From: Corynebacterium sp. p3-SID1241
GTDB lineage: Bacteria > Actinomycetota > Actinomycetes > Mycobacteriales > Mycobacteriaceae
DNA length: 64,000 nucleotides
Direction: 5' to 3'
Assembly: GCA_025144025.1 (NCBI GenBank)
Contig: JALXWS010000005.1
Span: 62,001-126,000 of the forward strand
The translations under genes and the position numbers were made by a program. This document shows, one piece after another, positions 51,515 to 61,958 of this stretch; position 1 is the stretch's first letter, and each line of letters begins with the position of its first letter. The notes beneath the pieces were generated by a model. That model was not told where the DNA came from, searched no databases, and was given only the letters and a program-made list of their open reading frames with translations.

Positions 51515-52060
51515 TTAGTCTGTGGCATTCAACACAATGAGCGGCGGGCCGGATAAGCGCTCACGACCGTTGAGACCCTTGACTTCCAACACCACCACAT
51601 TGCCAGCGACTTCGGCACCTGCGGACTCAAGCAAAAGCTTGGCACCGTGGAGGGTGCCCCCGGTGGCCAAGACGTCGTCGACAAGCACTACGCGCTTGCC
51701 CTTGATGTCAACGCCGCTGGCTGGAATCTCCAGCGCCGCAGAGCCATACTCCAGCTCATATTCCTCGGTATATACCGGAGGGGGAAGCTTGCCCTTCTTG
51801 CGGATGGCCAGGATACCCAGGCCCATCTTGTAGGCGACGGCCGAGCCAAGGAGGAATCCACGGGCGTCTAGGCCGCCAATCATATCTGCGCCCAATTCCT
51901 CGCAGGCGGCCGCCAAGCCGTCCACTACGGTGCGAAATGCCTCTGGATCCGCCAAGACTGGGGTGAGGTCCTCAAAAAGGATGCCTTTCTCTGGAAAGTC
52001 TTGAACGAGGCGAACCTTATCCTTGAGTGCCTGTGCTGCTGATTCGTAGTGCGAGCTCAT
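51515..52060 (-). CDS. apt: Adenine phosphoribosyltransferase
   Basis: Apt salvages adenine to AMP using PRPP. The 181-residue type I PRTase has [20 protein letters not shown] at the start, [29 protein letters not shown], and the PRPP loop [17 protein letters not shown]. It is full length. It lies between dciAE and rel, as in other corynebacteria; ATG start with AAGGAAG upstream. Confidence 0.96.
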   Translation of the reverse strand: MSSHYESAAQALKDKVRLVQDFPEKGILFEDLTPVLADPEAFRTVVDGLAAACEELGADMIGGLDARGFLLGSAVAYKMGLGILAIRKKGKLPPPVYTEEYELEYGSAALEIPASGVDIKGKRVVLVDDVLATGGTLHGAKLLLESAGAEVAGNVVVLEVKGLNGRERLSGPPLIVLNATD

Positions 52061-52113
52061 AATCTTCCTTGAGAAATAATTGCGAGAGGTCGTTAACGGC
52101 CGCTGTGCGCGGC

Positions 52114-53781
52114 CTAGTTCTTTTCAGCTGGGGCGGTGCTGTGCCAGCGATCCATATTCCAACCGATGCCCGAAACGCCAGTGTACGGCAGGACACCTTC
52201 CACGTCGCGGCGGACAAGGAATACGCGCGGCTGTGCGGCTAGTGGAATGGAGGGAACATCCTTCCATAAGGAATCTTCCGTCTTTTTTAAGTCAGCGGAG
52301 TTTTCCATGGTTGATTCAGCTGCGGAATATTCCGTGTGGGGATCGACCGGGCCGAGGAATGCATCGACGGTGGGCGCCCAGGTTTCCGGATCCATTTCCA
52401 AATAATGTTGGGACATAAATTCCGCGGAGGCGTCCTCGATGGTAATGCCTGCCGGCTCACAGGACGCACGCAGCTGCTCCACCATCGCCTTATACCGGCT
52501 ATCCGGGGCTAAGTAGGCCACCTTGATGGTCGTGCCGTTGAGCTGGCCCGCCTTAGCGATATCAGTGCCTTGGTGGTCTTTGCCCACCTTATCCAGACCG
52601 CCAGCTACTGGGTCGGTAGCAGAAACAGTACGCAAATAAGCGGGCGGGACCTCGACCCCTGAAGCCTCGGAGCTTGCCTGAGCAACCGCCTGCTGATCGA
52701 CGCACGCGGCAAAGCTCTCCCGCGCCCAAGGTTCGGCAAATACTCCGGACTCGGACAAAGTCAACGTATCAGTTAGCTCACCTACCATCGGAGTCACCTC
52801 ATACGGAGTCTCTCCTGCCTCATTCTTGGTGCTAGCCAGCCAATCTGGGTCTTCGCTGCCGGAATCCACCACGCGCAGTGCTCCCTGGTCTGCAAGTTTT
52901 TGGGTGTCTGCATCTGCTGGCCACACAACAATATGACCCTCAGCTGGGGCATCCCCAAAGTACTTCTCGTTTGCCTTGAGAATTACTTCACCCTCGTCGC
53001 CTATTTTGTCGATGACGTAGGGGCCGAAAGACACCTGCAAATTCGAATCAAATTGGTCCTTCGCTACTGAAAAGCCATACCGCCACGCATCCGCGACTGG
53101 GGCGAGCGCTTGCATATCCTCAGCCGCCAGCGCCGAATGGAGTTGCTCCATACTCAAGCCGGCCTCATCGGCCAAAGCATGGGCGGGCATGATTGTGCCG
53201 GCACCAAACATGTGGCGCCAGCGTTGACCCTGATCCTTATTAAAAGTGAGGGTGAAAGTTTTGCTTTGCGGTTCACAGCTAAAATCTGCGATGTCACTCA
53301 TCAGCGGCATATGGGAGGCAAATTCAACTGGGTGGGTACCAGCGGAATATGCCAAATAATAGTCATCGCAAGTAACTGGGGCGCCGTCAGAAAATACGGC
53401 ATCTTCTTCCAGTGTTAATTGCACGCTGCGCTGGTCGCTGCCTGCAACGGGCGGTAGTTCCTCAGTCTCTACGAGGTCGGCGTTGGGAATCAATTCGCCG
53501 GACGGGCCTGGCACGAAAAGCCCCGGGTATAAACGCGTAGACAACAATCCCGCGGACGTGGCATCGCCAAAGGAGGTACCGGCATTGGTGGTGGCCAGAC
53601 GGGAATTAACTTGGTAGCCGAAGTATCCGTAGGACTCCGGTTCTTGGGGCGCATTGGATGAGCCCTGCTCACCGCCTTGACCGCTACAGGCTGCCGCGCC
53701 TAGTGCAAGAAGCGACGCGCACGCAGCGGCAGCCTTCTTTCCCCAGCGCTGTCCACCGGAAATGCCTTCTCCCTTAAACAC
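52114..53781 (-). CDS. Family 5 extracellular solute-binding lipoprotein (DciAE-like)
   Basis: The 555-residue protein has a lipoprotein signal ([22 protein letters not shown]; lipid-bearing Cys near residue 32) and the long two-lobe fold of peptide-binding family 5 proteins ([56 protein letters not shown]). In Corynebacterium this position between secF and apt is held by dciAE. No ABC permease or ATPase is next to it, so its role in import is inferred. GTG start with GAGG about 10 bases upstream. Confidence 0.85.
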   Translation of the reverse strand: MFKGEGISGGQRWGKKAAAACASLLALGAAACSGQGGEQGSSNAPQEPESYGYFGYQVNSRLATTNAGTSFGDATSAGLLSTRLYPGLFVPGPSGELIPNADLVETEELPPVAGSDQRSVQLTLEEDAVFSDGAPVTCDDYYLAYSAGTHPVEFASHMPLMSDIADFSCEPQSKTFTLTFNKDQGQRWRHMFGAGTIMPAHALADEAGLSMEQLHSALAAEDMQALAPVADAWRYGFSVAKDQFDSNLQVSFGPYVIDKIGDEGEVILKANEKYFGDAPAEGHIVVWPADADTQKLADQGALRVVDSGSEDPDWLASTKNEAGETPYEVTPMVGELTDTLTLSESGVFAEPWARESFAACVDQQAVAQASSEASGVEVPPAYLRTVSATDPVAGGLDKVGKDHQGTDIAKAGQLNGTTIKVAYLAPDSRYKAMVEQLRASCEPAGITIEDASAEFMSQHYLEMDPETWAPTVDAFLGPVDPHTEYSAAESTMENSADLKKTEDSLWKDVPSIPLAAQPRVFLVRRDVEGVLPYTGVSGIGWNMDRWHSTAPAEKN

Positions 53782-53834
53782 TGCTATGTGTCCTCACTTC
53801 AGCTACTAGTCCGCCAGTGCCCTATTACCGCAGC

Positions 53835-54992
53835 CTAGCGCCCTGGGCGCCAGGTAGCGCCTGGGTGGCCGGTGAGCTCGGATGATTCGGCGTCGCCCTC
53901 TACCGAGCTAGGCTTAGCACTTGCTGGAGATACCACGGTACGGCCGGATGCTGGGGCAGAATCAGGCTCGCCCTCGTCACTCTTTCCGGCCCGGTAGTCC
54001 GCAACGCGCTTATTATGGCGCTTAATCTTCTTAGATAGGTTAGCAAGGGTGACAACCAACGGGGTGGCAAAGAAGATGGAAGAGAAGATTCCTTCCACCA
54101 CGCCAATAAGCTGAATGAGTGCCAAATCGCGCAAGGTACCAATGCCCATGAGCCAGACTGCCACCACGAAGAGCGCGATGATAGGCAGTGCGGAAATCAC
54201 CGAGGTGGAAATCGAGCGCATTACCGTCTGGTTGATCGCCAAGTTTGTCAGCTCAGCAAAGGTCTTTTTCCGTTGACCTTCAAGGCCTTCCGTATTCTCG
54301 TTGATCTTGTCAAAGACAATGACCGAGTCATACATGGAGAAGGTGAGCACCGTAAGCAAACCAATGATTACGGCTGGGGAAACGTCAAAACCAAAGAGCG
54401 CATAAATACCAGCGAGGATTACGCCATCCGCGATGAGCGCGATGATGGCGGCAAGCGCCATGGTCTTTTGCAGGCGGATAGCCACATAGATGGTGGCAGC
54501 CACCAAAAAGACCAGCATGGCGATGAGCATGCGCTGGGTGATGGAAGAGCCCCAAGATTCAGACACTGTGGAGGAACCGACGGCATCAGGCGTTGCCTTG
54601 CCGTTTTCATCCTTTGGCTCAAAATTTTCGTAGATTGCTGTACGGGCAGCGTCCACGTCCTCTTGGCTGAGGCGCTCGGAGACAATCTCCAACGTCTCGG
54701 AGTCACCGGCGCCGACGATGTGCACCTGCTCCGGTTCTACACCGGTGGAGTCTTCGAAGACTTGGCTTACCTCGTCTTCCTTCAGGTCTCCGGCTGGCAT
54801 TGACAAAGAAGTGCCGCCTTCGAAGTCTATCGAGAGGGAGAATCCACGGATGAGGATCGCAGCAACGGCAGCCACAACCAACGCAGCTGTTATGCCGTAC
54901 CACAGCTTGGTGCGACCAATGAAGTCATAACCGCGCTCGTCCTCATAGAGGCGATCCATCCGGGAAATTTTGTGTTTAGTCGAAACAGCCAT
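53835..54992 (-). CDS. secF: Protein translocase subunit SecF
   Basis: SecF works with SecD to draw exported proteins through SecYEG using the proton gradient. The 385-residue protein has a first membrane helix (LWYGITAALVVAAVAAILI), an external domain starting SLSIDFEGGTSLSM, and five more helices with GVILAGIYALFGFDVSPAVIIGLLTVLTFSMYDSVIVFDKINEN and TSVISALPIIALFVVAVWLMGIGTLRDLALIQLIGV. The C-terminal 75 residues are charged and cytoplasmic. It starts 2 bases after secD. Confidence 0.96.
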   Translation of the reverse strand: MAVSTKHKISRMDRLYEDERGYDFIGRTKLWYGITAALVVAAVAAILIRGFSLSIDFEGGTSLSMPAGDLKEDEVSQVFEDSTGVEPEQVHIVGAGDSETLEIVSERLSQEDVDAARTAIYENFEPKDENGKATPDAVGSSTVSESWGSSITQRMLIAMLVFLVAATIYVAIRLQKTMALAAIIALIADGVILAGIYALFGFDVSPAVIIGLLTVLTFSMYDSVIVFDKINENTEGLEGQRKKTFAELTNLAINQTVMRSISTSVISALPIIALFVVAVWLMGIGTLRDLALIQLIGVVEGIFSSIFFATPLVVTLANLSKKIKRHNKRVADYRAGKSDEGEPDSAPASGRTVVSPASAKPSSVEGDAESSELTGHPGATWRPGR

Positions 54993-54994
54993 GC

Positions 54995-56911
54995 TTATTT
55001 CTCCTCATCTTCCGCAGCGTCTGAAGGGCGGGCGGTTCCTGCAGTAGAGCTTCCTGCCGGTTCCTCAGTGGATGCCTCCCTGTCAGTAGAACGCTCGGCG
55101 GAGCCTGCTCGGCGGCGGCTAGAACCGTAATATCCGCGTTCACGGCGCTCTTCTACCAAGGCGTAGATACCACCGAGACCGTTCATGGAAGGCTTGGCTG
55201 CAGCCGGACGGCGACCAACCATCTGCATCAGCGGTGCCATCACCAGGAAGGAGACGACTAGGTCGAAGACCGTGGTCAGACCCATGGTGAAGGCAAAGCC
55301 CTTAACCTCACCGATCGCAAGGAAGTAGACAACCACTGAGCCGATCAGGGTCACCGCGTTACCGGTCACAATGGTGGCACGAGCACGCTCCCACGCCTTT
55401 TGCGTAGCGGAACGGAAGGTGCGCCCCTCGAGCAGCTCATCCTTAATGCGCTCGTAGTAAACCACGAAGGAGTCAGCCGTTGCGCCCACGCCAATTACCA
55501 AACCGGCGATACCGGAAAGGTCCAACGAGTAGCCGATCCAACGACCAAGCAGAACCAGCGCTCCATAGGTAAGGAGGCCAGAAGCAATAAGGAAAATTAG
55601 GGAGACTCCCGCAAGGGCGCGGAAGTAATACAGGGAGTACGCCATCACGAGGATGAGGCCAACCAGACCTGCAATGAGGCCTGCCTGCAGTGCGGCTTTA
55701 CCCAGTGTAGGAGGGATGGATTCTACGGTGCCGCCGGGTTCGCCGTTTTCACCGGCAAAAGATAGCGGCAATGCGCCGTATTTAAGGTTATTTGCCAAGC
55801 TCTTTGCCTCTTCTTGGCTAAAGTCACCAGTAATAGAGGTAGCGGAGCCAACCGGAGTAGCCCCCTGAATTACCGGTGCCGAGATAACCGCGGAGTCAAG
55901 AGTGATGGCAATTTGGTCCTTGAGGTGTTCCTTCGTAAGGTCCGCCCACGTCTGCGAACCATTCGGGCCATTTCCAGTCTTGAAGGAGAAGTTAATCTCC
56001 ATCTGGCCGGACTGGCCATTGAGACCACCCTCGATCGGCGAGTTGGTATCAATCTCGTTACCGGTCAGGCGGGTACCGTTTTCGTCCTTGATGCCATTGA
56101 GAAGCGGAGCCGGTTCCAGCACGTACGGATTACCATTGGAGTAATCACAGGTAACGAACGGCTTGGAAGGATCATCCGCGCCGGCCAAAGGATCGGTATT
56201 GCCCTGGCAAGTCATCAGCGCAGAGGCTGCCGCCTGGGTGGTCGGATCCTCGGACTGCCGGTCCTTGAGAAGCATCTCCGTTACCTCGTCGCGGCGCTCG
56301 GCCTGCTCAATGGAGTTGCCGGGCTCTTCCATGGGCTTAGCGCTAACCTTTGGAGCTTTCTGCTCCTTTGGCTTTTTGCCGGTCATTTGCGCTTCTTGGT
56401 CGGCGACGGCCTTGGTAACCTGCTCCATCTGCTTATTGGCATCGTCTGCGCTAAGGACATCGTACTTGACCCAGCGATTAGCCATGTCCTCCAATTCCTT
56501 GTTCAGCTTTGCCATATCCGGCATGGAGGGCTTCGCCACGGGGCGGAAGTAGAGCTGAGAGGTCTGGCCCACGGCCTGCGCCTGGGAGGCGTCCTCACCC
56601 GGCACAGTGATGACCAGGGTATTGCCATTGATAACAACCTCGGAGCCGGAAACGCCCATACCATTCACGCGCTGTTCCAAAATGGCGCGCGCCTGCTTTA
56701 GCTGGTCTTGTGTGGGCTCTTCGCCCTGCGGCGCCAGCGTTACACGGGTACCGCCCTGTAGGTCAATACCGAGCTTTGGGGTGCCTTGCCGGCTACCAGT
56801 AAAAAAGATGAGCGCATAGATAACAACCACGATGAGGGCAAAGAGCGCAAGCGCGCGCTTTGGCCATTGGCGTTTGCTATTTTTCATAGCGCCACGGGAT
56901 GATGCGGACAA
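54995..56911 (-). CDS. secD: Protein translocase subunit SecD
   Basis: The 638-residue protein has a first helix (RALALFALIVVVIYALIFFTG), the external P1 region starting GIDLQGGTRVTLAPQ with VRVNGMGVSGSEVVING-like signatures, a long Lys/Glu/Gln-rich insertion, and five helices including GLVGLILVMAYSLYYFRALAGVS and GIAGLVIGVGATADSFVVYYERIKDE. Its C-terminus is Ser/Arg/Glu-rich. The TTG at 56911 has AGGAGA about 6 bases upstream, a better site than the ATG at 56887, so I start there. yajC lies upstream, secF downstream. Confidence 0.94.
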   Translation of the reverse strand: MSASSRGAMKNSKRQWPKRALALFALIVVVIYALIFFTGSRQGTPKLGIDLQGGTRVTLAPQGEEPTQDQLKQARAILEQRVNGMGVSGSEVVINGNTLVITVPGEDASQAQAVGQTSQLYFRPVAKPSMPDMAKLNKELEDMANRWVKYDVLSADDANKQMEQVTKAVADQEAQMTGKKPKEQKAPKVSAKPMEEPGNSIEQAERRDEVTEMLLKDRQSEDPTTQAAASALMTCQGNTDPLAGADDPSKPFVTCDYSNGNPYVLEPAPLLNGIKDENGTRLTGNEIDTNSPIEGGLNGQSGQMEINFSFKTGNGPNGSQTWADLTKEHLKDQIAITLDSAVISAPVIQGATPVGSATSITGDFSQEEAKSLANNLKYGALPLSFAGENGEPGGTVESIPPTLGKAALQAGLIAGLVGLILVMAYSLYYFRALAGVSLIFLIASGLLTYGALVLLGRWIGYSLDLSGIAGLVIGVGATADSFVVYYERIKDELLEGRTFRSATQKAWERARATIVTGNAVTLIGSVVVYFLAIGEVKGFAFTMGLTTVFDLVVSFLVMAPLMQMVGRRPAAAKPSMNGLGGIYALVEERRERGYYGSSRRRAGSAERSTDREASTEEPAGSSTAGTARPSDAAEDEEK

Positions 56912-57126
56912 CGATAATCTCCTGTGCTGCGTATTACAGGGTGTTTAAACATTAAATACGGCCCCGCCGAATGGCGCAGGCACGTCAACAACGCACAATC
57001 GTACGTCATGAGGCAGAGTTTTCCTTAACAGGGGCCGGAAAAGTTCCAAAGTGTGATGGGGTCTACGCTCAATGAAGACCCTATTCACCAAGCAATTGTT
57101 AAGGATACTCTCAGATAAACCTCGCG

Positions 57127-57489
57127 CTAATGCTTTCCCTCGTCATCAAATGGTGGGTATTCCTCGTCCCGCGGGTTGTGTGCTTCGTTAGGTTTCGCCT
57201 CGCCTGCTGACGCGGGACGCTCTAGGCCATTGGCTTCTTGTTCGGTTCGGATCACTGCCATCTTGTCAAAGGTCACCACGACGCCTGGGGCGATTTCGAG
57301 GTCCACGCTCTTTTCAGCGGTACCGCGCACGACGCCGTGTACGCCACCGGCAGTGACGATGGAATCACCCGGCTGCAAGGAGTTTTGCAAGGATTGCATC
57401 TCATTTTGGCGCTGGCGTTGCTTCCGCATGGCCATAAAGGATGGAATAACGAACAAGATGCCAATAATGATGAGAATGATGATTTCCAT
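57127..57489 (-). CDS. yajC: Preprotein translocase accessory subunit YajC
   Basis: YajC binds SecDF at the membrane. The 120-residue protein has one N-terminal membrane helix (MEIIILIIIGILFVIPSFM) and the SH3-like family domain: RKQRQRQNEMQSLQNSLQPGDSIVTAGGVHGVVRG followed by VDLEIAPGVVVTFDKMAVIR. The Pro/Glu/Asp-rich end of about 30 residues looks disordered. It lies between ruvB and secD, the usual actinobacterial order. Confidence 0.94.
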   Translation of the reverse strand: MEIIILIIIGILFVIPSFMAMRKQRQRQNEMQSLQNSLQPGDSIVTAGGVHGVVRGTAEKSVDLEIAPGVVVTFDKMAVIRTEQEANGLERPASAGEAKPNEAHNPRDEEYPPFDDEGKH

Positions 57490-57562
57490 AGCTTTCTAGT
57501 GTGCCAGACACTCCTTGCCATAGAAACCCCAGGGTGCGTCGCCAAGCACCCAGCCACCTAAA

Positions 57563-58642
57563 TCAAAACAGGCCGGCTGCACCTTCCGGTGGAGTAAGCC
57601 CCAAGTGGCGCCATGCAGCCGCCGTGGCTACGCGGCCACGACCTGTGCGCGAGACCATCCCAGCACGCACCAAATAGGGTTCGCACACTTCCTCAACTGT
57701 GGATGGCTCCTCTCCTACCGCAATGGCAAGGGTGCTGACACCAACAGGCCCGCCCCCATGGCCTTTAATGAGCGCATTGAGCACCGCGCGGTCCAAACGA
57801 TCCAAGCCCATCTCGTCCACGTCAAAGACTTCCAGCGCTCCCTGAGCTGCGCCCAGATCAATATGCCCCGCGCCGTTGACCTCGGCATAATCACGAACGC
57901 GGCGCAGCAACCGGTTAGCAATGCGCGGCGTACCGCGAGAACGCGAACCAATTTCTACCGCAGCATCGTGGTCAATATCGACATCGAGTATGCGCGCGGC
58001 ACGCTTGATGACTTGGGTCAGGTCTTCCGTATCGTAGTACTCCATCTGCGCGGTAAAACCGAAGCGGTCACGCAACGGGCCGGTAAGCATACCGGCGCGG
58101 GTTGTAGCCCCCACCAAAGTAAAGGGCGGAATTTCAAGTGGAATAGAAGTCGCGCCTGGCCCCTTCCCCACAATGACGTCAATGCGGAAGTCCTCCATCG
58201 CCATATACAGCATCTCTTCTGCTGGGCGTGCGATGCGGTGAATCTCATCAATAAAAAGGACGTCACCTTCCATCAGGTTAGAGAGCATGGCTGCCAAATC
58301 CCCCGCACGTTCCAAGGCCGGTCCGGAGGTCATGCGCAGCGAGGTCCCCAACTCCTGCGAGATAATCATGGCCATTGTGGTCTTGCCCAAACCAGGAGGC
58401 CCAGAAAGCAGCACGTGGTCTGGCGTTACTCCGCGATTTTTTGCGCCCTTGAGAACGAGAGAAAGCTGTGCTCGCACCTTGGGTTGGCCGATGAATTCAT
58501 CGAGCGACTTCGGGCGCAGAGAGCGCTCAATATCATGTTCCTCCGCATGCGCAGTTGCCTCTACATTGCTATTGCGCTGGGAGGAATGCGCCGCATCGAC
58601 TCCTTCTGGGAGGTTAAACTCGGTGCGCTCAATATCGGACAT
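57563..58642 (-). CDS. ruvB: Holliday junction branch migration ATPase RuvB
   Basis: RuvB is the AAA+ motor that drives branch migration with RuvA. The 359-residue protein has [18 protein letters not shown], Walker [14 protein letters not shown] near residue 85, Walker [20 protein letters not shown], sensor-1 [20 protein letters not shown], the arginine-finger region, and the winged helix end with [20 protein letters not shown]. It starts 23 bases after ruvA. The N-terminus has about 30 extra acidic residues. Confidence 0.97.
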   Translation of the reverse strand: MSDIERTEFNLPEGVDAAHSSQRNSNVEATAHAEEHDIERSLRPKSLDEFIGQPKVRAQLSLVLKGAKNRGVTPDHVLLSGPPGLGKTTMAMIISQELGTSLRMTSGPALERAGDLAAMLSNLMEGDVLFIDEIHRIARPAEEMLYMAMEDFRIDVIVGKGPGATSIPLEIPPFTLVGATTRAGMLTGPLRDRFGFTAQMEYYDTEDLTQVIKRAARILDVDIDHDAAVEIGSRSRGTPRIANRLLRRVRDYAEVNGAGHIDLGAAQGALEVFDVDEMGLDRLDRAVLNALIKGHGGGPVGVSTLAIAVGEEPSTVEEVCEPYLVRAGMVSRTGRGRVATAAAWRHLGLTPPEGAAGLF

Positions 58643-58665
58643 AAATCCAGCCTTCCTACCCGCCG

Positions 58666-59283
58666 CTACTTCTTCTTACCCAGTTGCGCAAGCGCCGCGC
58701 GCAAAAGCGCCGAAGTGTCAGCCTCACTGTTTTCAGCGTAGGCCGCCTCCACTACAGGGCGCGCTGCCTTCTCCGTAAAGCCTAGGCCGATAAGAGCCTC
58801 GGTAACGCTTTCTACCACGGCACCGCCAGCCGGAGACACAGCGGTAACAGAGTCATCCGAGCCTGCGTCCTCACCTGGCGCAAAGGCCGCCACCTTATCT
58901 TTTAGTTCCAAAGCCAAGCGCTGGGCCATGCGCTTGCCGACGCCCGGAATGGACTGCAGCGCCTTTACATCTTCCGCAGTTATCGCTGCTGCAAGCTCCC
59001 CAGCCCCCATGACCGAAAGCGCTGCCAAGGCAAGCTTTGGCCCCAAGCCAGACACGGACTGTAGCACCTGGAACATTTCACGATCCTCATCCGCACTAAA
59101 GCCGTACAGTGTGAGGGAATCTTCCTTGACTACCAAATTGGTAAGTACCGTAGCCTGCTCGCCGCGGCGCAACCTGCCCAAAGTTGAGGGCGTAGCCAAA
59201 AATTTATATCCCACGCCGGCACAATCGATAACCCCATGGTCGAGACCAATATGGATTACTTCTCCACGCAGTGCAGCGATCAT
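58666..59283 (-). CDS. ruvA: Holliday junction DNA-binding protein RuvA
   Basis: RuvA forms tetramers on four-way junctions. The 205-residue protein has the OB-fold start ([27 protein letters not shown]), two helix-hairpin-helix motifs ([17 protein letters not shown] and [20 protein letters not shown]), and a C-terminal RuvB-binding domain ([23 protein letters not shown]). It lies between ruvC and ruvB; the ATG is 32 bases after the ruvC stop. Confidence 0.97.
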   Translation of the reverse strand: MIAALRGEVIHIGLDHGVIDCAGVGYKFLATPSTLGRLRRGEQATVLTNLVVKEDSLTLYGFSADEDREMFQVLQSVSGLGPKLALAALSVMGAGELAAAITAEDVKALQSIPGVGKRMAQRLALELKDKVAAFAPGEDAGSDDSVTAVSPAGGAVVESVTEALIGLGFTEKAARPVVEAAYAENSEADTSALLRAALAQLGKKK

Positions 59284-59315
59284 TGCTTTCCTATCCTTCT
59301 ATTTTCTTTGCTTCC

Positions 59316-59882
59316 CTAGCGCTTCTTGCCTTGTCCGCGCACTCCGCTCGTCTTGGCGCCCAGGCCTAGGCCGGTATTGTCCATGCGCACAATGGCAGGA
59401 GCGCGCCAGCAGTGACACACGGCCAGGGCTAGTGCATCGGCGGCGTCGGCAGGCTTGGGCGGTTCCGATAGCCCAAGGATACGGGTAATCATAGTGGTCA
59501 TCTGCTTTTTATCGGCACGCCCATTGCCAGAGATGGCCTTTTTCACTTCAGACGGGGTGTACATGTATACCGGAATATCGCGTTCAGCCGCAGCCAGCAC
59601 TAGCACTCCTACCACGTGGGCAGTCTGCATGACCGTGGAAACCTGCCCACGTTCGAAGACGCGCTCGATCGCTACGACATCCGGTGAGTAGTCATCCATC
59701 CATTCCTTAGCCGCGATAGACAGCCGCAGAAGCCTCTCAGTTAGCTCTTTATCGCTAGGCGTGCGCACCACGCCCACGGAAACGGGGAGGATTCCTCGCC
59801 CGCGACCAGCCTGAACCACAGAAAGTCCGCAGCGCGTCAAGCCGGGATCGATGCCCATTACGCGCATTCCTTCTAGGTTCAT
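59316..59882 (-). CDS. ruvC: Holliday junction endonuclease RuvC
   Basis: RuvC cuts Holliday junctions. The 188-residue protein has the RNase H-fold acidic residues in [42 protein letters not shown], and the final [14 protein letters not shown]. The frame opens at 59912; the ATG at 59882 has GGGGGAG just upstream and gives the family length, with a second possible ATG at 59867. The order ruvC-ruvA-ruvB is intact on one strand. Confidence 0.95.
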   Translation of the reverse strand: MNLEGMRVMGIDPGLTRCGLSVVQAGRGRGILPVSVGVVRTPSDKELTERLLRLSIAAKEWMDDYSPDVVAIERVFERGQVSTVMQTAHVVGVLVLAAAERDIPVYMYTPSEVKKAISGNGRADKKQMTTMITRILGLSEPPKPADAADALALAVCHCWRAPAIVRMDNTGLGLGAKTSGVRGQGKKR

Positions 59883-60064
59883 CTCTCCCCCGCTTTCATT
59901 TCTATACCGCACCTATTGCCACTAGCACCATTATGGACTACACACACGCGTTCTACAAGCGCAACGTCTCACCTACATAGCGAAGCGCCGGCAACGCCTC
60001 CGACGAGCTGTGCCCGTGGAGCGCTACCGGCGCCAAAAATAGCCGCTATTGAAGCGAAAACCGT

Positions 60065-60820
60065 TTAGTCCTCATCTAGCTCTGCTAGAACTTTATCGGA
60101 CAGGTTCATATTGGTATAGACGTTTTGTACATCGTCGGAATCTTCCAAAGCATCGATAAGGCGGAAGATCTTCTTCGCGTCATTAGCCTCAAGTGGCACA
60201 TCCACGGAAGCGCGGAAGTCATTATCTGAATCATCGACTTCAATATCAGCTTCTTTGAGGGCGTCCTTGACCGCCTGGACATCGGTAGGTGCACAGATGA
60301 TCTCGAACTTTTCGCCGTGGTCCTTAACCTCTTCAGCGCCGGCCTCGAGCACGGCCATCAACACGTCGTCCTCGCTAAGCTCACCCTTTTCTACTAGGAC
60401 GTAACCGGTGCGGGTGAACATGTACGCCACGGAGCCAGATTCACCGAGGTTTCCGCCGTTCTTAGACATCGCGGTACGCACGTCCGTCGCCGCACGGTTG
60501 CGATTATCGGTAAGGCACTCAATAAGCATGGCCACACCATTGGGGCCGTAGCCCTCATACATGACGGTTTCCCAGTCAGCGCCGCCAGCTTCCTCACCGG
60601 AGCCACGTTTGCGCGCACGCTCGATGTTGTCATTGGGGACGGAGGCCTTTTTGGCCTTCTTGATCATGTCATCAAGGGTTGGGTTAGCCGCTGGGTCACC
60701 ACCGCCGGTACGAGCCGCCACTTCGATGTTTTTGATCAGCTTGGCAAATTCCTTGCCACGCTTGGCATCGTTAGCAGCCTTCTTGTGCTTGGTAGTTGCC
60801 CATTTCGAATGGCCTGCCAT
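60065..60820 (-). CDS. YebC/PmpR family protein
   Basis: The 251-residue protein is a full-length YebC-type factor ([32 protein letters not shown] at the start, then [36 protein letters not shown]). Such proteins were called transcription regulators; recent work links the family to relief of ribosome stalling at proline runs. It precedes ruvC on the same strand, a very common neighbour. It has a 152-base gap to ruvC. Confidence 0.94.
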   Translation of the reverse strand: MAGHSKWATTKHKKAANDAKRGKEFAKLIKNIEVAARTGGGDPAANPTLDDMIKKAKKASVPNDNIERARKRGSGEEAGGADWETVMYEGYGPNGVAMLIECLTDNRNRAATDVRTAMSKNGGNLGESGSVAYMFTRTGYVLVEKGELSEDDVLMAVLEAGAEEVKDHGEKFEIICAPTDVQAVKDALKEADIEVDDSDNDFRASVDVPLEANDAKKIFRLIDALEDSDDVQNVYTNMNLSDKVLAELDED

Positions 60821-60913
60821 GTAGTCCCTTTCTAATCAGGTGCTGAAACTGGTGGCAATTATACGTGTGCTGCACGAATGCGTAAAAGCGACCCCCTTAT
60901 AAGCGGGAAGAAT

Positions 60914-61786
60914 TTATACTTTTTGCCAGTTGCCGTGGGCGGAACCGCTACCCAAATCTTCATCCAAAAAGCGAGTAAGGCCCTCTTGATTAACTAGGGC
61001 CACCAACTCGCCCTGTTCGTTAAATAGCTTGCCACGGGCGATGGCCCTTCCACCGGACGCCGAGGGTGAAACCTGCTCATATAGCAGCCATTCATCCACG
61101 CGGAAAGGCCGCACGAACCACAGCGCGTGGTCTAGGCTCGCCAATTGCACCCTATCTCCCTGATGCGGGATAAGTGCAGAACGAATCAGCGTCATATCAG
61201 ACATATATGTAAGTGCCGCACGGTGAAAGCAGGCATCATCCGGAACATCACCAGTATTGCGGAACCAGATATGCCGAAAGCCCGCTCCGGTTTTCTCTGC
61301 GGCGGCGGCATCGCGCCCTTCCTCCGGCACGAGGCGGATATCCCAATCCTCCCATTCCTTGAGGATAATCCGAGTGGAATAGGGCGCACCGCCGCCCAAT
61401 CGTGCTACTTCAGCCGGCCCCGGCACCTCGGGCGGAGCGTCTTGGTGCCGCGGGCCTGTATCTCCTTCGCGATGAAAGCTTGCCATGAGAATGAAGATCA
61501 ATGCGCCATCTTGGCAGACCCGCACTTGACGATGAGCAAAAGAACGACCGTCGCGGATTCGCTCCACCCGCAACTCTATCGGGCGCTTGGCGTCGCCAGG
61601 TCCTACAAAATATCCGTGCAAGGAATGCACACGTTTACCGCCAACAGTGCGCTGAGCCGCAGCCACTGCCTGAGAGGCGATATGACCGCCAAAGGCACGG
61701 TCAATCCGAGACTCAACAGCAGGGCCGAGAAATTCATCTACCCCACCTGTTTCCTCTAAAGCCAATATTTCGCGCATGGTCGCCAT
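60914..61786 (-). CDS. tesB: Acyl-CoA thioesterase II (TesB)
   Basis: TesB hydrolyses acyl-CoA to free acid and CoA. The 290-residue protein is a double hotdog: RAFGGHIASQAVAAAQRTVG and SLHGYFVGPGDAKRPIELRVERIRDGRSFAHRQVR in the first half, and SLDHALWFVRPFRVDEWLLYEQVSPSASGGRAIARG-type residues in the second, with the catalytic aspartate of the DHALWFH region. The ATG at 61786 has AAGGAGGG 5 bases upstream, so it is preferred over the TTG/ATG farther upstream. It lies before yebC. Confidence 0.92.
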   Translation of the reverse strand: MATMREILALEETGGVDEFLGPAVESRIDRAFGGHIASQAVAAAQRTVGGKRVHSLHGYFVGPGDAKRPIELRVERIRDGRSFAHRQVRVCQDGALIFILMASFHREGDTGPRHQDAPPEVPGPAEVARLGGGAPYSTRIILKEWEDWDIRLVPEEGRDAAAAEKTGAGFRHIWFRNTGDVPDDACFHRAALTYMSDMTLIRSALIPHQGDRVQLASLDHALWFVRPFRVDEWLLYEQVSPSASGGRAIARGKLFNEQGELVALVNQEGLTRFLDEDLGSGSAHGNWQKV

Positions 61787-61925
61787 CTCGTCCCTCCTTA
61801 GATTGCTTCTCATACGAATCGCATATTGTTATCTACATTACTAAATGAGGCGGAGTCGATCTCTTCCACAGTAGGGCGTACCCCACTTCTGGGCAGTTTG
61901 GTTTCAGAATTTTCTGGAAGAAGCT

Positions 61926-61958
61926 ATGTCTGCCCCAATGCACGCTTCCATTGACTAA
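61926..61958 (+). other. Ten-codon upstream ORF overlapping the glycosyltransferase start
   Basis: ATG at 61926, preceded by GGAAGAAG, encodes MSAPMHASID and stops at TAA 61956-61958, overlapping the TTG start of the glycosyltransferase in another frame. It could be a leader peptide coupling translation, or mark a frameshift at the true N-terminus. Confidence 0.35.
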
